From Akkermansiaceae bacterium UBA7890 (GTDB lineage: Bacteria; Verrucomicrobiota; Verrucomicrobiia; Verrucomicrobiales; Akkermansiaceae), in NCBI GenBank assembly GCA_002501065.1, contig DLRK01000117.1:40835-98147 (forward strand): 57,313 bases of DNA, written 5' to 3'. The position numbers were made by a program, and so were the translations under genes. The notes under the pieces were generated by a model. It saw only the letters and a list, made by a program, of their open reading frames with translations. It was not told where the DNA came from and searched no databases. Shown piece after piece: positions 35,884 to 45,100 of this stretch. Every line of letters begins with the position of its first letter. Position 1 is the first letter of the stretch.

Positions 35884-36021
35884 ATGAACTTGCGCTTCGT
35901 TTTCACTTTGATTGCGGGCCTCTTTGCCTCGGGACATCTCTTCGCAGAGCTCAAGGCCGATGGACTTAACTCCCGCCCGATCCTCCACACCCCTGCAGAC
36001 TATTCCCTCTCCAGCTCGTAG
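35884..36021 (+). pseudogene. Truncated exported protein, possible start of a lost downstream partner gene
   Basis: A 45-residue ORF starting 22 bases after the DUF1501 remnant stop. Residues 1-21 are a convincing signal peptide (MNLRFVFTLIAGLFASGHLF-AE). The following ADGLNSRPILHTPADY is short and vaguely like the N-RPIL opening of the cytochrome-type partner that normally follows DUF1501 (compare FNRHIRPILADRC in the gene at 9329). The ORF then runs into the 3' end of the convergent gene at 36000. I read it as the 5' end of a decayed DUF1501 partner, but a real small secreted peptide is possible. Confidence 0.5.
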
Positions 36022-36464
36022 ACCACCTCGGTGAGACGCCTGGCCTTTTCAAGAAGGCCCGGAGCCAGGCTCGGCTGCGGACCCTCCTTCCCCCCGTTGT
36101 GCCACTTGAGAATCTCACGCCGGTACTTGGTCGCCTTGGCTGCCAGATCGGCGGACAACATGCGCACCTGGATGACCTGCCTCCCTTCATCCTTCAACTC
36201 ATGATGGATCTTCTCAGAGAAGGAACGGTTGCCTCTAAGCTCCTCGCTGAGAGGGAAGAGGAAGCCCGACTCACCAATCGGCCGGAACAACATGACGACC
36301 TGCCCCTCGGGAATGTTGCTCGACCGCCCCTTGGCGGTGAAGTGGTAGTCCACTTTCTCACCGGACTTGGGCGTCCGGATCCGGGCGGCCGGTTCCTCGT
36401 CAGCCTGCACCGCACAGGGACACAGCAGAATGGTCAGCGCCAGGACAGGAATCGCTCTCTTCAT
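36000..36464 (-). CDS. Small exported protein of unknown function
   Basis: A 154-residue protein with a signal peptide (residues 1-21, ending VQA). A beta-rich first part (RIRTPKSGEKVDYHFTAKGRSSNIPEGQVVMLFRPIGESG) resembles an Ig/Big-like segment of the kind that follows 'the effect of x on..' surface proteins, then a helical C-terminus (SADLAAKATKYRREILKWHNGGKEGPQPSLAPGLLEKARRL, given in pieces). No family is recognised. Its 3' end overlaps the truncated ORF at 35884 by 22 bases on the other strand. Confidence 0.75.
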   Translation of the reverse strand: MKRAIPVLALTILLCPCAVQADEEPAARIRTPKSGEKVDYHFTAKGRSSNIPEGQVVMLFRPIGESGFLFPLSEELRGNRSFSEKIHHELKDEGRQVIQVRMLSADLAAKATKYRREILKWHNGGKEGPQPSLAPGLLEKARRLTEVVYELERE

Positions 36465-36544
36465 GCCGACACTATCGTCCCCACCCGTATTCCACGCAAG
36501 GACACAGCTCTTGCCGCCCTTCCCCCGCCTGTCAGACTGGATTC

Positions 36545-36946
36545 GTGAACAATTCTTCCCTCACCCGCCTTCACCACCTGACCCTGGCTACCCGGGACGT
36601 GGTCGCCTCCCGCGAATTTTTCCTCAATACCCTCGGCTGGAAACAGATTCCCCGTCCGGGCAACATCGACATCCAGGCCGCCTGGCTCGACATCGGAGAC
36701 GGTCAGCAACTGCATCTTCTTCATATAGAAGGATTTGAAGCTTCCCCATTCGAAGCCGAATTCGGCCGCCACTTCGCCTTTGACTACCCCCTCGACGAAT
36801 TTTCCGCTCTCAAGGAGCGCCTCCTCACCCACGGCGCTGAACTCATCGATCCCATCCGGGAAACCCCCTTTGAACGCTTCTTCTTCAGGGAACCCAACGG
36901 CTACATTTTCGAGGTAGTCGATGCCAACCGTGAACCGGAGATCTGA
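36545..36946 (+). CDS. VOC-superfamily (glyoxalase/dioxygenase fold) protein
   Basis: A 133-residue cytosolic protein starting at GTG 36545. It has the paired beta-alpha-beta-beta-beta units of the vicinal-oxygen-chelate fold: LHHLTLATRDVVASREFFLNTLGW opens the first unit and GAELIDPIRE.. FREPNGYIFEVVD ends the second. Candidate metal ligands are His11, His76 and Glu123, in the usual positions for glyoxalase I or type-I dioxygenases. The substrate cannot be told from sequence. It is followed after 37 bases by the large secreted protein at 36984 on the same strand, with no obvious functional link. Confidence 0.88.
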   Translation: MNNSSLTRLHHLTLATRDVVASREFFLNTLGWKQIPRPGNIDIQAAWLDIGDGQQLHLLHIEGFEASPFEAEFGRHFAFDYPLDEFSALKERLLTHGAELIDPIRETPFERFFFREPNGYIFEVVDANREPEI

Positions 36947-36983
36947 GCATCTCCAACCGAATCGAAATCACTCCCTGTCGCTC

Positions 36984-39536
36984 ATGAGATCTCTCACTCT
37001 CATCCTTCTTGCTCTCTCCCAGGTCCCCGCCTTCTCCCGGGATCCTGAGTTCACCCACCCGCTCCCCACCTACGACCACTACACCGAACTCGAAATCGCA
37101 GCGCTTGCCGACCAGGTGCGGCGCAGCAACCCCCAGATCCATCGCGGGGGCTGGGAGTGGGACCGCCTGCTCTCCCGCTACCTCGACAATGACCGCCAGG
37201 AGGAGAACGCACTGCCGATCCTGAAGGCCTACTTCATGAGTATTCTGGATCGCTACGACCGGGCCTCCGAAAAGGGCGAACAGTTCACTCTCTTCCATAA
37301 CCACAGATCCTGGGGCAGCGGCGGCCGCATGCGCATCTTTGCCGAACTGGTGAAACAAAAGGCCCTCACCAAGGAGGAGCAGGAGAAGTTCAAAACCCTG
37401 GTAACCGAGAGCCTCCGGTTGGACTTTCCCGATTACTCCACCCTCGAGCGGGGCGTCAACAACCGACCCTACGGGATCAATGGCGGACCCGCCCTTGCCG
37501 TGAAGATGTTTCCCGATCATCCCCTCTGCAAACGACACCAACCCTGGCTCAACGCACTCTGGCGGGAACTGGTGGAATATGGCGACACCACCGAGACAAA
37601 CTATTACCCCTATGGTCCCCTCTACCTGCAGGGGCTTTACGACATCGCCCAGGGCATGGACAAGTTCGAGACCGAGCGGGACTTTCTCCATCAGCATCTC
37701 CGCCGCTACCTCTCCTATGTCCACGGCGGCGGAGTGCGCGGCAATCCCAATTCGGGAGTGCGGATCAACCGGGAGGAGGGAGCCCGGGCGCGCATTTACG
37801 CTGATCCCTGGAACTCCCGCTATCTCCTCGATGAAGCTGGCGGAATGGACGGTCACATCTGGTATCTCTTCGCCAGGGAGTTCAAGGATCCTGAGTTTCT
37901 CTGGGCTTCCGAACAGGCCTGCCTCGGAGGACGTCCACCGGCAGGGGTTCCCGTGCCCACAGGATACCAGAAGGCCTACCGTCGCCGTTACGCCTGGTTC
38001 ATCAAGCGCGGGATCGAACCCAGGGTTCCGGCCGGCCGTTCGACCGTTGGCTACCACAGCGCCCACAAACACCGCAAACCCGAGCGACTCTTTCTCTGTC
38101 CCGGCCGGGAAAGCGGCCAGCCCTTCGCTTCCTTCTACATCTACGATCGCAACAACAACTACATGCACTATTGCGACGACTCGGACGGGAAACTCTACGA
38201 GTACTGTGTCGACGGGGCCAAGTTCCTTCACACCAGCGGCAAATACACCAGTGGTCGCGCCGGCATCGGCGAAGGGGCCTATGATCTGCTCACCGTCCTG
38301 CCACCCGACATGAAATTCCCGACGAAGGAGGGCCAGGGAATGGACTCCCCCTCCGGGGAGGCCTGGAAGATGGCTTCCATGTCGGTGAAGGTGACCCTGC
38401 CCAGTCGCGAGGGTCCCGATTCGAAGAACTGGGTCTTCGACGACAAGATTGGAAAGTTCCGCCGTCGTGACGAACCGGGATTCGGCTTTTCCTACGGAAA
38501 CATGGACGGCTACTGGAATCTCAACGACGACTATCACCTGACTTCGCTGCGGATCGGCGCCTTCCCGGCCGGAACCCGGGTCCAGAACATCCGGTTGGCA
38601 GGTCCCGGGGGCGAAAAGATCCTGGCCCCCCTCGATGAATTCCCGCCCAACATGAAGGTGGAACTTCGCCACGGGGAGCACACCGTGGAACTGACCGGCG
38701 CACGGCGCAAGGCGGCCTGTCGCTTCGTAGCGGGTGGGCGCCGCCCGGGAACCTGCCTTGAGGTGTCTGATATCGGCGAGGGGGCCTCTCTTCTCCTCAC
38801 CCTTGAGAACCTCGACGAGAAGTTCAACGGCCAGACCGGCTACACCCGCATGGCCTACGACTTCAAGGGAACACAGGGGGGGACCATCACCCCAAACGTG
38901 CGCGTCAATCCACGCTATTTCACCCCCCTCTGGCACCGGGGCGCCATTCTCGACCAGAAAGACCTCCGGGCAGAAAACAAGGACGATGACTCCTTCGGAC
39001 GCTTCACGATGAGGAATTACTACGGCGCGCGCAGCAAATGGACGCGGGAATCCGTCCTCACCTCCGAAGGCTACCTTGTCGTTCGCGACAGATTTCTCCC
39101 CTGCGGGGATGTCGCCGGCTACCACGCCTCTCCGTGCTGGTTGATTTCAGCGGGCGAGAACACCCGGAGCGGTCCCAACTGGTTTGAAGCACCCGCCCGT
39201 GATCATGCCTGGTGGCAGACCCGCCGGAAGCGCCTCGTCCTTCACCTTCATCAGCAGGAGAACCTGACAATCGGCCAGGTTGAACACCGGGTCTCACAGG
39301 ACATCGGGGGCGGCAATGTCCGGAACACTTTTGCTCGGGCCACCCTCCAGCCCGGCAAGCCGCAATTCTGGCTCAGCGTCCTGCGCCCCTTCAATGAAGG
39401 AACGGATGCACGAAAGATCGCGGCCGGGATCAGGACCCTGCTGGGCCCGGACGGCACCGCTACCGCAACGATCGGCACCGTAACCGTGCACCTCGATTCC
39501 ATCGGCCGGTGGAGCGTCTCGCGTGAGGACAGGTGA
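36984..39536 (+). CDS. Large exported protein, possibly polysaccharide-lyase-like
   Basis: An 850-residue protein. ATG 36984 gives a signal peptide (residues 1-18, ending AFS); the open frame from 36921 overlaps the VOC gene and is rejected. The N-terminal half is helical and aromatic-rich (GGWEWDRLLSRYLDND, FHNHRSWGSGGRMRIFAEL, GINGGPALAVKMFPDHP, NYYPYGPLYLQGLYDIA); the C-terminal half is beta-rich (SEGYLVVRDRFLPCGDVAGYH, CWLISAGENT, VSQDIGGGNVRNTF). A helical toroid followed by beta-sandwiches, with many Tyr/His/Asn/Arg, recalls heparinase II/III and alginate-lyase-type enzymes, but I cannot assign a family or catalytic residues. It is probably secreted and glycan-active, by inference. Confidence 0.7.
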   Translation: MRSLTLILLALSQVPAFSRDPEFTHPLPTYDHYTELEIAALADQVRRSNPQIHRGGWEWDRLLSRYLDNDRQEENALPILKAYFMSILDRYDRASEKGEQFTLFHNHRSWGSGGRMRIFAELVKQKALTKEEQEKFKTLVTESLRLDFPDYSTLERGVNNRPYGINGGPALAVKMFPDHPLCKRHQPWLNALWRELVEYGDTTETNYYPYGPLYLQGLYDIAQGMDKFETERDFLHQHLRRYLSYVHGGGVRGNPNSGVRINREEGARARIYADPWNSRYLLDEAGGMDGHIWYLFAREFKDPEFLWASEQACLGGRPPAGVPVPTGYQKAYRRRYAWFIKRGIEPRVPAGRSTVGYHSAHKHRKPERLFLCPGRESGQPFASFYIYDRNNNYMHYCDDSDGKLYEYCVDGAKFLHTSGKYTSGRAGIGEGAYDLLTVLPPDMKFPTKEGQGMDSPSGEAWKMASMSVKVTLPSREGPDSKNWVFDDKIGKFRRRDEPGFGFSYGNMDGYWNLNDDYHLTSLRIGAFPAGTRVQNIRLAGPGGEKILAPLDEFPPNMKVELRHGEHTVELTGARRKAACRFVAGGRRPGTCLEVSDIGEGASLLLTLENLDEKFNGQTGYTRMAYDFKGTQGGTITPNVRVNPRYFTPLWHRGAILDQKDLRAENKDDDSFGRFTMRNYYGARSKWTRESVLTSEGYLVVRDRFLPCGDVAGYHASPCWLISAGENTRSGPNWFEAPARDHAWWQTRRKRLVLHLHQQENLTIGQVEHRVSQDIGGGNVRNTFARATLQPGKPQFWLSVLRPFNEGTDARKIAAGIRTLLGPDGTATATIGTVTVHLDSIGRWSVSREDR

Positions 39537-39544
39537 CTCCCTGA

Positions 39545-40192
39545 TTACCTGGTCCCGACTGTCCTGATGACAATCCTGCGGAAGGAGACCGGATCGCCGT
39601 GGTTCTGCACTCCGATCAGTCCGGAGTTACGTTTCAGGCCGGGCACCTTGCGACCGAATTTTCCCGCCACCTTGTCGAGGTCGGCATTGATGATCTGTTC
39701 ACCATTGACCCACACCGAGCACCTGCGCCCGACACACAGGATCCGCATCGTCTGCCATTGTCCTGCCTTTCTGGTCACGCGCCTGGAGGGAGCGACCGCG
39801 GCATAGATTGCTCCGGTGAACTGATCAGGCTTCAGGTTCTTCCACTTCTCACCGTAATCGTCGAGCAACTGAATCTCCATCCCGTCGACATAGGGAGTTC
39901 CCACCCTGGGAGCGCGGATGAAGACCCCGCTGTTGCCGTTCACCGGCAACTTGAACTCGAGGCTGAGATCGAAATCCGAGAACTCCTCCTTCGTGGCGAG
40001 CCAATGGGCACCCTTGCCGCCGGTGCAGGTCAGGATGCCATCCTTGACCCCCCAGTTGTCAGCGGGACCCTGCATCCCCTGCCACCCCGTCAGGTCCTTT
40101 CCATTAAAGAGGGACCGGCCTTCGTCTGCACTCACCGCAGGAACTCCGGCAGTCAGCGAGATCCCCACGATCAGAGCACGTAATGGATTCAT
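39545..40192 (-). CDS. DUF1080 (3-keto-disaccharide hydrolase-type) exported protein
   Basis: A 215-residue protein with a signal peptide (residues 1-22, ending VSA) and one DUF1080 domain, a concanavalin-like beta-sandwich. Signature segments: SLFNGKDLTGWQG, GVKDGILTCTGGKGAHWLATKEEFSDFDLSLEFKLP (in pieces), NGNSGVFIRAPRVG, YVDGMEIQLLDDY, TGAIYAAVAPS, and NSGLIGVQNHGDPVSFRRIVIR. Some members hydrolyse 3-keto-glycosides, which fits the dehydrogenase and ThuA proteins elsewhere in the window. It is convergent with the protein at 36984 (9-base gap) and divergent from the serine hydrolase at 40371. Confidence 0.9.
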   Translation of the reverse strand: MNPLRALIVGISLTAGVPAVSADEGRSLFNGKDLTGWQGMQGPADNWGVKDGILTCTGGKGAHWLATKEEFSDFDLSLEFKLPVNGNSGVFIRAPRVGTPYVDGMEIQLLDDYGEKWKNLKPDQFTGAIYAAVAPSRRVTRKAGQWQTMRILCVGRRCSVWVNGEQIINADLDKVAGKFGRKVPGLKRNSGLIGVQNHGDPVSFRRIVIRTVGTR

Positions 40193-40370
40193 GGAGGCAG
40201 AGAATCACCCCCAGCGCCCGTCGTGCAAAGAGAAAATCTCGCTCTTCTCCCAATCATCGTGTGATCCGCCCGTCTCCCTGGCGGCAGCCGGGCCCTGGGA
40301 AGAGGACCCACTACGAACTTCAAAACCGGGCCACAACCTGTCTATTAGGAGGACGCCGAGCATCCTGCCC

Positions 40371-41591
40371 ATGACCCTTCGCCCGCTTTGTCCGCTCATC
40401 CTCTTCTTCTGCACCGATTCCGGCGCTGCGGACCAGCGCCTCCCCTTTGCCTCTCCCGCGGAGGTGGGCATGTCCGCCGAAACACTCGGGAAGATCGACG
40501 AGATCGTGGCCAGGAAGTTCATTGAGGGCAAACAACTCGCAGGCGCCTCGGTCCTCGTCGCCCGCCGCGGCAAGGTCATCCATTTCGGCACCTACGGAAT
40601 GCGCGACCGGGCCCGGAACAGGCCCATGGAGCGGGACACCATCGTGCGCATGTACTCCATGACCAAGGCCGTCATCAGCGTGGCCGCCATGATCCTGGTC
40701 GAAGAGGGAAAGCTCGAACTGGAGGCCCCCATCTCGAAATACGTTCCCAAGGTCAACGCCATGAAGGTCGGCACGGCTCCCGCCATGAACGAGATGACTG
40801 TCCGTGACATCCTTCGCCATACCGCGGGCTTTCCCAACAACGTCACGGTTGATCGTCTCTACCGCAGGGCCGGATTGCCTGCCCTCGCCGACAGCACCCT
40901 CAGGGAAATGACCGAGCGCCTCAACCGCATCCCCCTGCGCTCGGAACCGGGCACCAGGTGGCACTACAGCTTCGGGACCGATGCTCTTGCCCATCTCGTG
41001 GAAGTGGGATCCGGACAGACTATTGATGTCTTCCTCGAAGAACGGATCTTCAAGCCCCTCGGGATGGTCGACACCGCCTTCTCCTGCCCGCAGGAGAAGT
41101 GGGAACGCTTCTCCCTCGTTTACGGGAGGAACCTGGAACCCGTGTCCGCACCCCAACCGGGCACCTCCGGCCCCTTCACCTTCGAAAAGCCTCCCAAGTT
41201 CCTCTCCGGTGGAGGCGGACTGGTTTCCACCGGAATCGACTACATGCGTTTCTGCCTCATGCTCTCCGGCATGGGCCAGTTCGACGGAGTCCGTCTCCTC
41301 AAGGCCGGAACCGTTCAGGAAATGACCCGTAATCAGCTTCCCGATTCCGCCTATCCCATCAGTCGTCCCCCGGGAGGACGTGGCTTCGGCCTCGGATTCG
41401 CCGTGCGGGTCGAGAAGGTAACCTCTGAGCCCTCATCCCTCGGGGAATACGAATGGCTCGGGGGAGCCGGCACCGAATTCTGGATCTCTCCGCGGGACGA
41501 ACTGGTTGTCATCACCCTCTCGCAGGCCCTTCCCATGCGGGACCTGGGAGCAACCGTGAAGCCACTTGTTTACAGTGCCATCAAGGAGTGA
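40371..41591 (+). CDS. Exported class-C-type serine hydrolase (beta-lactamase/esterase family)
   Basis: A 406-residue protein of the beta-lactamase-like serine hydrolases (class C, EstB and D-aminopeptidase relatives). It starts at ATG 40371 before a short signal peptide (residues 1-20). The catalytic SxxK motif is SMTK at 96-99; the second motif is Tyr199 in HYSFG (Y-x-x pattern); a GGAGT section near the C-terminus stands in for the KTG/HTG box. Family members may cleave beta-lactams, esters or peptides; the missing classical KTG and YxN boxes argue for esterase-like activity. An AGGAGG lies 18 bases upstream of the ATG, further than usual. It is convergent with the ArsC-like gene. Confidence 0.9.
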   Translation: MTLRPLCPLILFFCTDSGAADQRLPFASPAEVGMSAETLGKIDEIVARKFIEGKQLAGASVLVARRGKVIHFGTYGMRDRARNRPMERDTIVRMYSMTKAVISVAAMILVEEGKLELEAPISKYVPKVNAMKVGTAPAMNEMTVRDILRHTAGFPNNVTVDRLYRRAGLPALADSTLREMTERLNRIPLRSEPGTRWHYSFGTDALAHLVEVGSGQTIDVFLEERIFKPLGMVDTAFSCPQEKWERFSLVYGRNLEPVSAPQPGTSGPFTFEKPPKFLSGGGGLVSTGIDYMRFCLMLSGMGQFDGVRLLKAGTVQEMTRNQLPDSAYPISRPPGGRGFGLGFAVRVEKVTSEPSSLGEYEWLGGAGTEFWISPRDELVVITLSQALPMRDLGATVKPLVYSAIKE

Positions 41592-41621
41592 ATGAATCGA
41601 GACGATTGCCCCACGGATTCC

Positions 41622-41978
41622 CTAGGCAAGAAACCCGTAGACGCGATCCTTCGGACGCCCGATGATCGCCTTGCCACCCTTTAATAGAACAGGGCGCTGC
41701 AGGAGTTGCTTGTGCTTCAGCAGAATCTCGATCACGGCTTCCGCCTTCCCGATGTAATGAGCTGGATCAAGCGCCAGTTTCTTGAACTTGGAATCCTTGC
41801 GCACCAGGTCTTCCACCGGATCCTCGAGGCCTTCCACGATCAACTCCAGCACCCCGCGGTCCGGCGGAGTCTTGATGTAGAGAATCACCTCATGCTCCAC
41901 TCCCAGTTCCTCGGCGACCGCCAGGGCATTTACGGAGGAGCCTCAGTGCGGATTATGGTAGATCGTGACCTTGGACAT
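41622..41978 (-). CDS. ArsC/Spx-family protein, probable selenoprotein (in-frame TGA at active-site Cys)
   Basis: Read from ATG 41976-41978 the frame codes for 118 residues if the TGA at 41943-41945 is read through. Residues 1-11 are MSKVTIYHNPH, residue 12 is the TGA, then GSSVNALAVAEELGVEHEV and onward. This is the exact layout of the ArsC/Spx fold: IYHNPxC-x-x-S-x-x-A-L with the catalytic Cys at position 12. After the TGA the rest is intact and typical (LYIKTPPDRGVL, EDPVEDLVRKD, LLQRPVLLKGGKAIIGRP). A bacterial SECIS-like hairpin follows (separate entry). The most likely reading is selenocysteine replacing the redox Cys of an arsenate-reductase-like thioredoxin-fold enzyme. The alternative, a start at ATG 41898-41900, would drop the active site. 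An upstream stop-codon mutation in a dying gene is less likely given the hairpin and intact remainder. Confidence 0.82.
41908..41939 (-). promoter_or_regulatory. SECIS-like hairpin for selenocysteine insertion
   Basis: On the mRNA, 23 bases after the TGA, the segment UGGC-GGUC-GCCG (41923-41912) forms a four-pair apical stem with the loop GGUC. Below it UCCUC (41939-41935) can pair with GAGGA (41912-41908). In bacteria SelB recognises a hairpin within about 16-37 bases of the UGA with a G-rich apical loop; GGUC is also the apical loop of the Escherichia coli fdhF element, from memory. It lies within coding sequence, as in bacteria generally. Confidence 0.7.
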
Positions 41979-41984
41979 GCAGGC

Positions 41985-42013
41985 CGGATACTTTCCTGCT
42001 GAACCGGGGTCAA
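41985..42013 (-). promoter_or_regulatory. Candidate promoter of the ArsC-like selenoprotein gene
   Basis: On the minus strand TTGACC (42013-42008) is 17 bases from TATCCG (41990-41985). Transcription would start at or next to the ATG at 41978, giving a leaderless mRNA. No ribosome binding site is near the ATG, which fits. The -10 has only three matches to consensus. Confidence 0.3.
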
Positions 42014-42137
42014 TACCCGTGTTTCTCCGGCACCCAAAGCAACCATGGCATCCCGCGCCCCCGCGGAGTCCCCTCATCGGACTCTCGTGGGAGATGGACA
42101 TTCATGGCCTGGTAGCCAACACTCGCTAAGTCCCAGC

Positions 42138-45100
42138 ATGAATCGAATCTTCCCTGTTGCGCTACTCGCCGCCGTCCTCGGCCTCACCTCCGCACCTGCC
42201 GCAAAGATAAAATCCATCACCTCCGCCGGGGAGCAGGCAGGAAACGAAGCCAGCAAGGCCTTTGACCAGGATGCCGGCACCAGATGGGCCATGCAGGGCC
42301 GGGGAACGTGGATCCAGTGCGAGTTCGACCAGGAAGTTGAACTCTCCGGGATCGGGATCGGATTCCAATCAGCGGAGCGAAACTATTCCTTCGAGGTGAC
42401 CACCTCCCCCGATGGGAAGAACTGGAGCACCCCCACCAAACTGCAAAGCGGAGGACGAAGCGGAGTGGTGGCCTACAAGATTCCCCGCAGCAAGGCACGC
42501 TGGCTTCGCCTCACCGTCTTCGGCAGCAATGAAAACGACTGGGCCAACGTTCACACGATCCACATTCCCGGGATCACACCCGGACCACCCCCCGGCCAGG
42601 GTTCGGACAAGAAACCTGAGTTCGTTGTCACCGAATGGGCCACCGATCCCTCCATTGCCAACAGCGTGGCGATCTCCCTGGACGATCAGGGCCGCGCCTA
42701 CGTCACCGTTGCCAGGCGCCGCAAGCAGAGCAGCCTCGACATCCGGAACCATCAGGACCTCGTGAAGAAGGATCTCAGCCTGACCACCGTGGAGGAACGC
42801 CGGGCCTGGTACCGCGAGTATCTCACCGGAAAGAACTGGATCCCTGACCGAAACGGAGATGACATCAGGAACTGGCGCGACCTCACCGTCCAGAAGGACA
42901 GCGTGATGCAGGTGACGGACAAGGATGGAGACGGCCAGGGTGAAGCCATTCGAATCCTGGGTGAATATCACACCGAAGTCACCGGAATCGTGGCCGGAGT
43001 GCTGGCCGTCAACTCGGATGTCTTCGTGGCGGCGGAACCAGATTTTCTTCGCTACCATGATACGAATGGTGACGGATTTCCCGATGCCCGCGAAGTCGTA
43101 GCCACCGGTTTCCAGGTGCACATGGGCCAGGGTGGACACAACATGAGCGGAGTGGTCCTCGGACCCGACGGCCGGGTCTACTGGTCGCTCGGGGACAAGG
43201 GGCACTACGTCAAGACCGCGGAGGGGAGGACCTACCACCGCCCCAACAGCGGCGGGATCTTCCGCGGTGAGCTGGATGGATCCCAGGTCGAGCGCTACTC
43301 CTCCGGCGAACGCAACGCCCAGGAACTGGCCTTCGACTCACACGGCAACCTCTTCAGCATGGATAACGACGGGGACTACCCGGGAGAGAAGGAACGTGCT
43401 CTCTACATCACCGAAGGGAGCGAGCATGGATGGCGCCTCAACTGGCAATGGTTGCGAAAGCAGGATTTCACCAGGATCAGCGGAATCGCGGCCTACAATC
43501 CCTGGATGGACGAACGACTCTTCCTCCCCGACCGCGACGACCACGCTGCCTACCTCACACCCACCATCGGCAATTTTGGCCCGGGACCCTGCGGATTCAC
43601 TGCCAATCCCGGAACCGCACTCTCTCCTGACCTCAGTGACTGCTTCTTCATGACCAACCAGCAGGGACAGGTCCGGGTCTTCCGCTTTCTTGAGAAGGGA
43701 GCCCACTTCGAATTCAAGGAGCAGGCGGCCATAAAGGGAGGACGCAGCAACACCGGCCTCGCGATCGGACCGGACGGAGCGCTCTATTCGGCGTGCTACG
43801 GAGGCGGAAGGGGATCGATATTCCGTTTTGACGTAACCGAAGAGCATCAGCATCCGGCCCGCAGGGACACACGGAGAATCCTGGCTCTTGACGCAAAGAA
43901 GATCACACCGAAGGACCTCCGCACGTGGCTTGACCATCCCGACCAGCGGGTGCGCATGAAAGGCCAGTTCGAACTGGCACGACGCAACATGTCCGAGATC
44001 TTTCTGGAAACCCTCCAGGCTTCCGGAGCGATCCGACTGGCCCGGCTCCACGCAATCTGGGGCCTCGGACAGATCTCCCGCCGCGAACCCATGGCCCTCA
44101 CTTCTCTGGAACCTGCATGGCAGAGCGACGATCCTGAACTTGTCGCCCAGTGCGCGAAAGTGGCTGGCGATATCCCGGGACATCTCCCGAGGATTGCCGG
44201 ATTGCGCGAACACCTGCTGGCAGCCCTCGAGCACAATTCACCGCGTGTGCGGTTCTTTGCGGCCATCTCCCTTGGCAAGCACAAGGTGGAAGAGGCCGCA
44301 CCGGGGTTGATCAATCTCCTCGCAACTGGTGGATCCAAAGATCCCTACCTGCGTCACGCTGCCATGATGGGCTTGAAAGGAGCTCTTTCTCCCGCGCGAC
44401 TCGCCAGCCTCCACGAGCACGACAACAGGACCGTCCGTCTCGCCGCCATCGTGGCCCTCCGCAACCTCCGGGCACCCGAGATCACCGCCTTTCTCGAGGA
44501 CAAGGACGAACTGATCCTCCTGGAAGCCGCTCGTGCCATTCATGACGATCAATCCATCCCCGAGGCCCTGCCTGCCCTGTCCCAGCTCCTCGGTCGCCCC
44601 GGCCTGACAAACGAAGCCCTCGTGCGCCGCATCATCAATGCCGCCTTCAGGGTCGGCACCTATCCGGCCCTGTTACAACTCGAAGGCTATCTCAAGCGCA
44701 GGGAAGGCTCCTCCCGGATGAGGCGCACCGCCCTGGCTTCCCTCCTCTGGTGGTCCCAGCCACCCGTCCTCGATGCCGTGGAGGGACGCCACCGAAAACA
44801 CGCACCCCGGGATTCCAAGCCCGTTAATGAAGCAGTCTCCAGGCTCAAGGCTGTCATCATGGAAGACAATGAACTGCGCGAAGTGCTCCTCAACGGCGTT
44901 TCCGTGCGCGGGGAAGCCAGTTGGCTGGAAGGAACCAGCGAGCACTTCGGGAAACTGTCTTCCTCCCTGCAGATGAAGGTGCTCGATGGACTCGCCAGAA
45001 CGAACTCCCCGGACCTCAGGGAGTTCGTGCAGGCTGCCCTTGCTTCTGATGATCCCAAGGTTCAGGAGAAAGCCCGGACCTACGCGGCACAGGCAGGGGT

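Noticed and set aside
36885..39125. A 746-codon open frame antisense to the 850-residue exported protein
   Set aside because: Shadow frame; the sense frame has a signal peptide and ordinary protein composition while this one has low-complexity Val/Gly/Glu runs.
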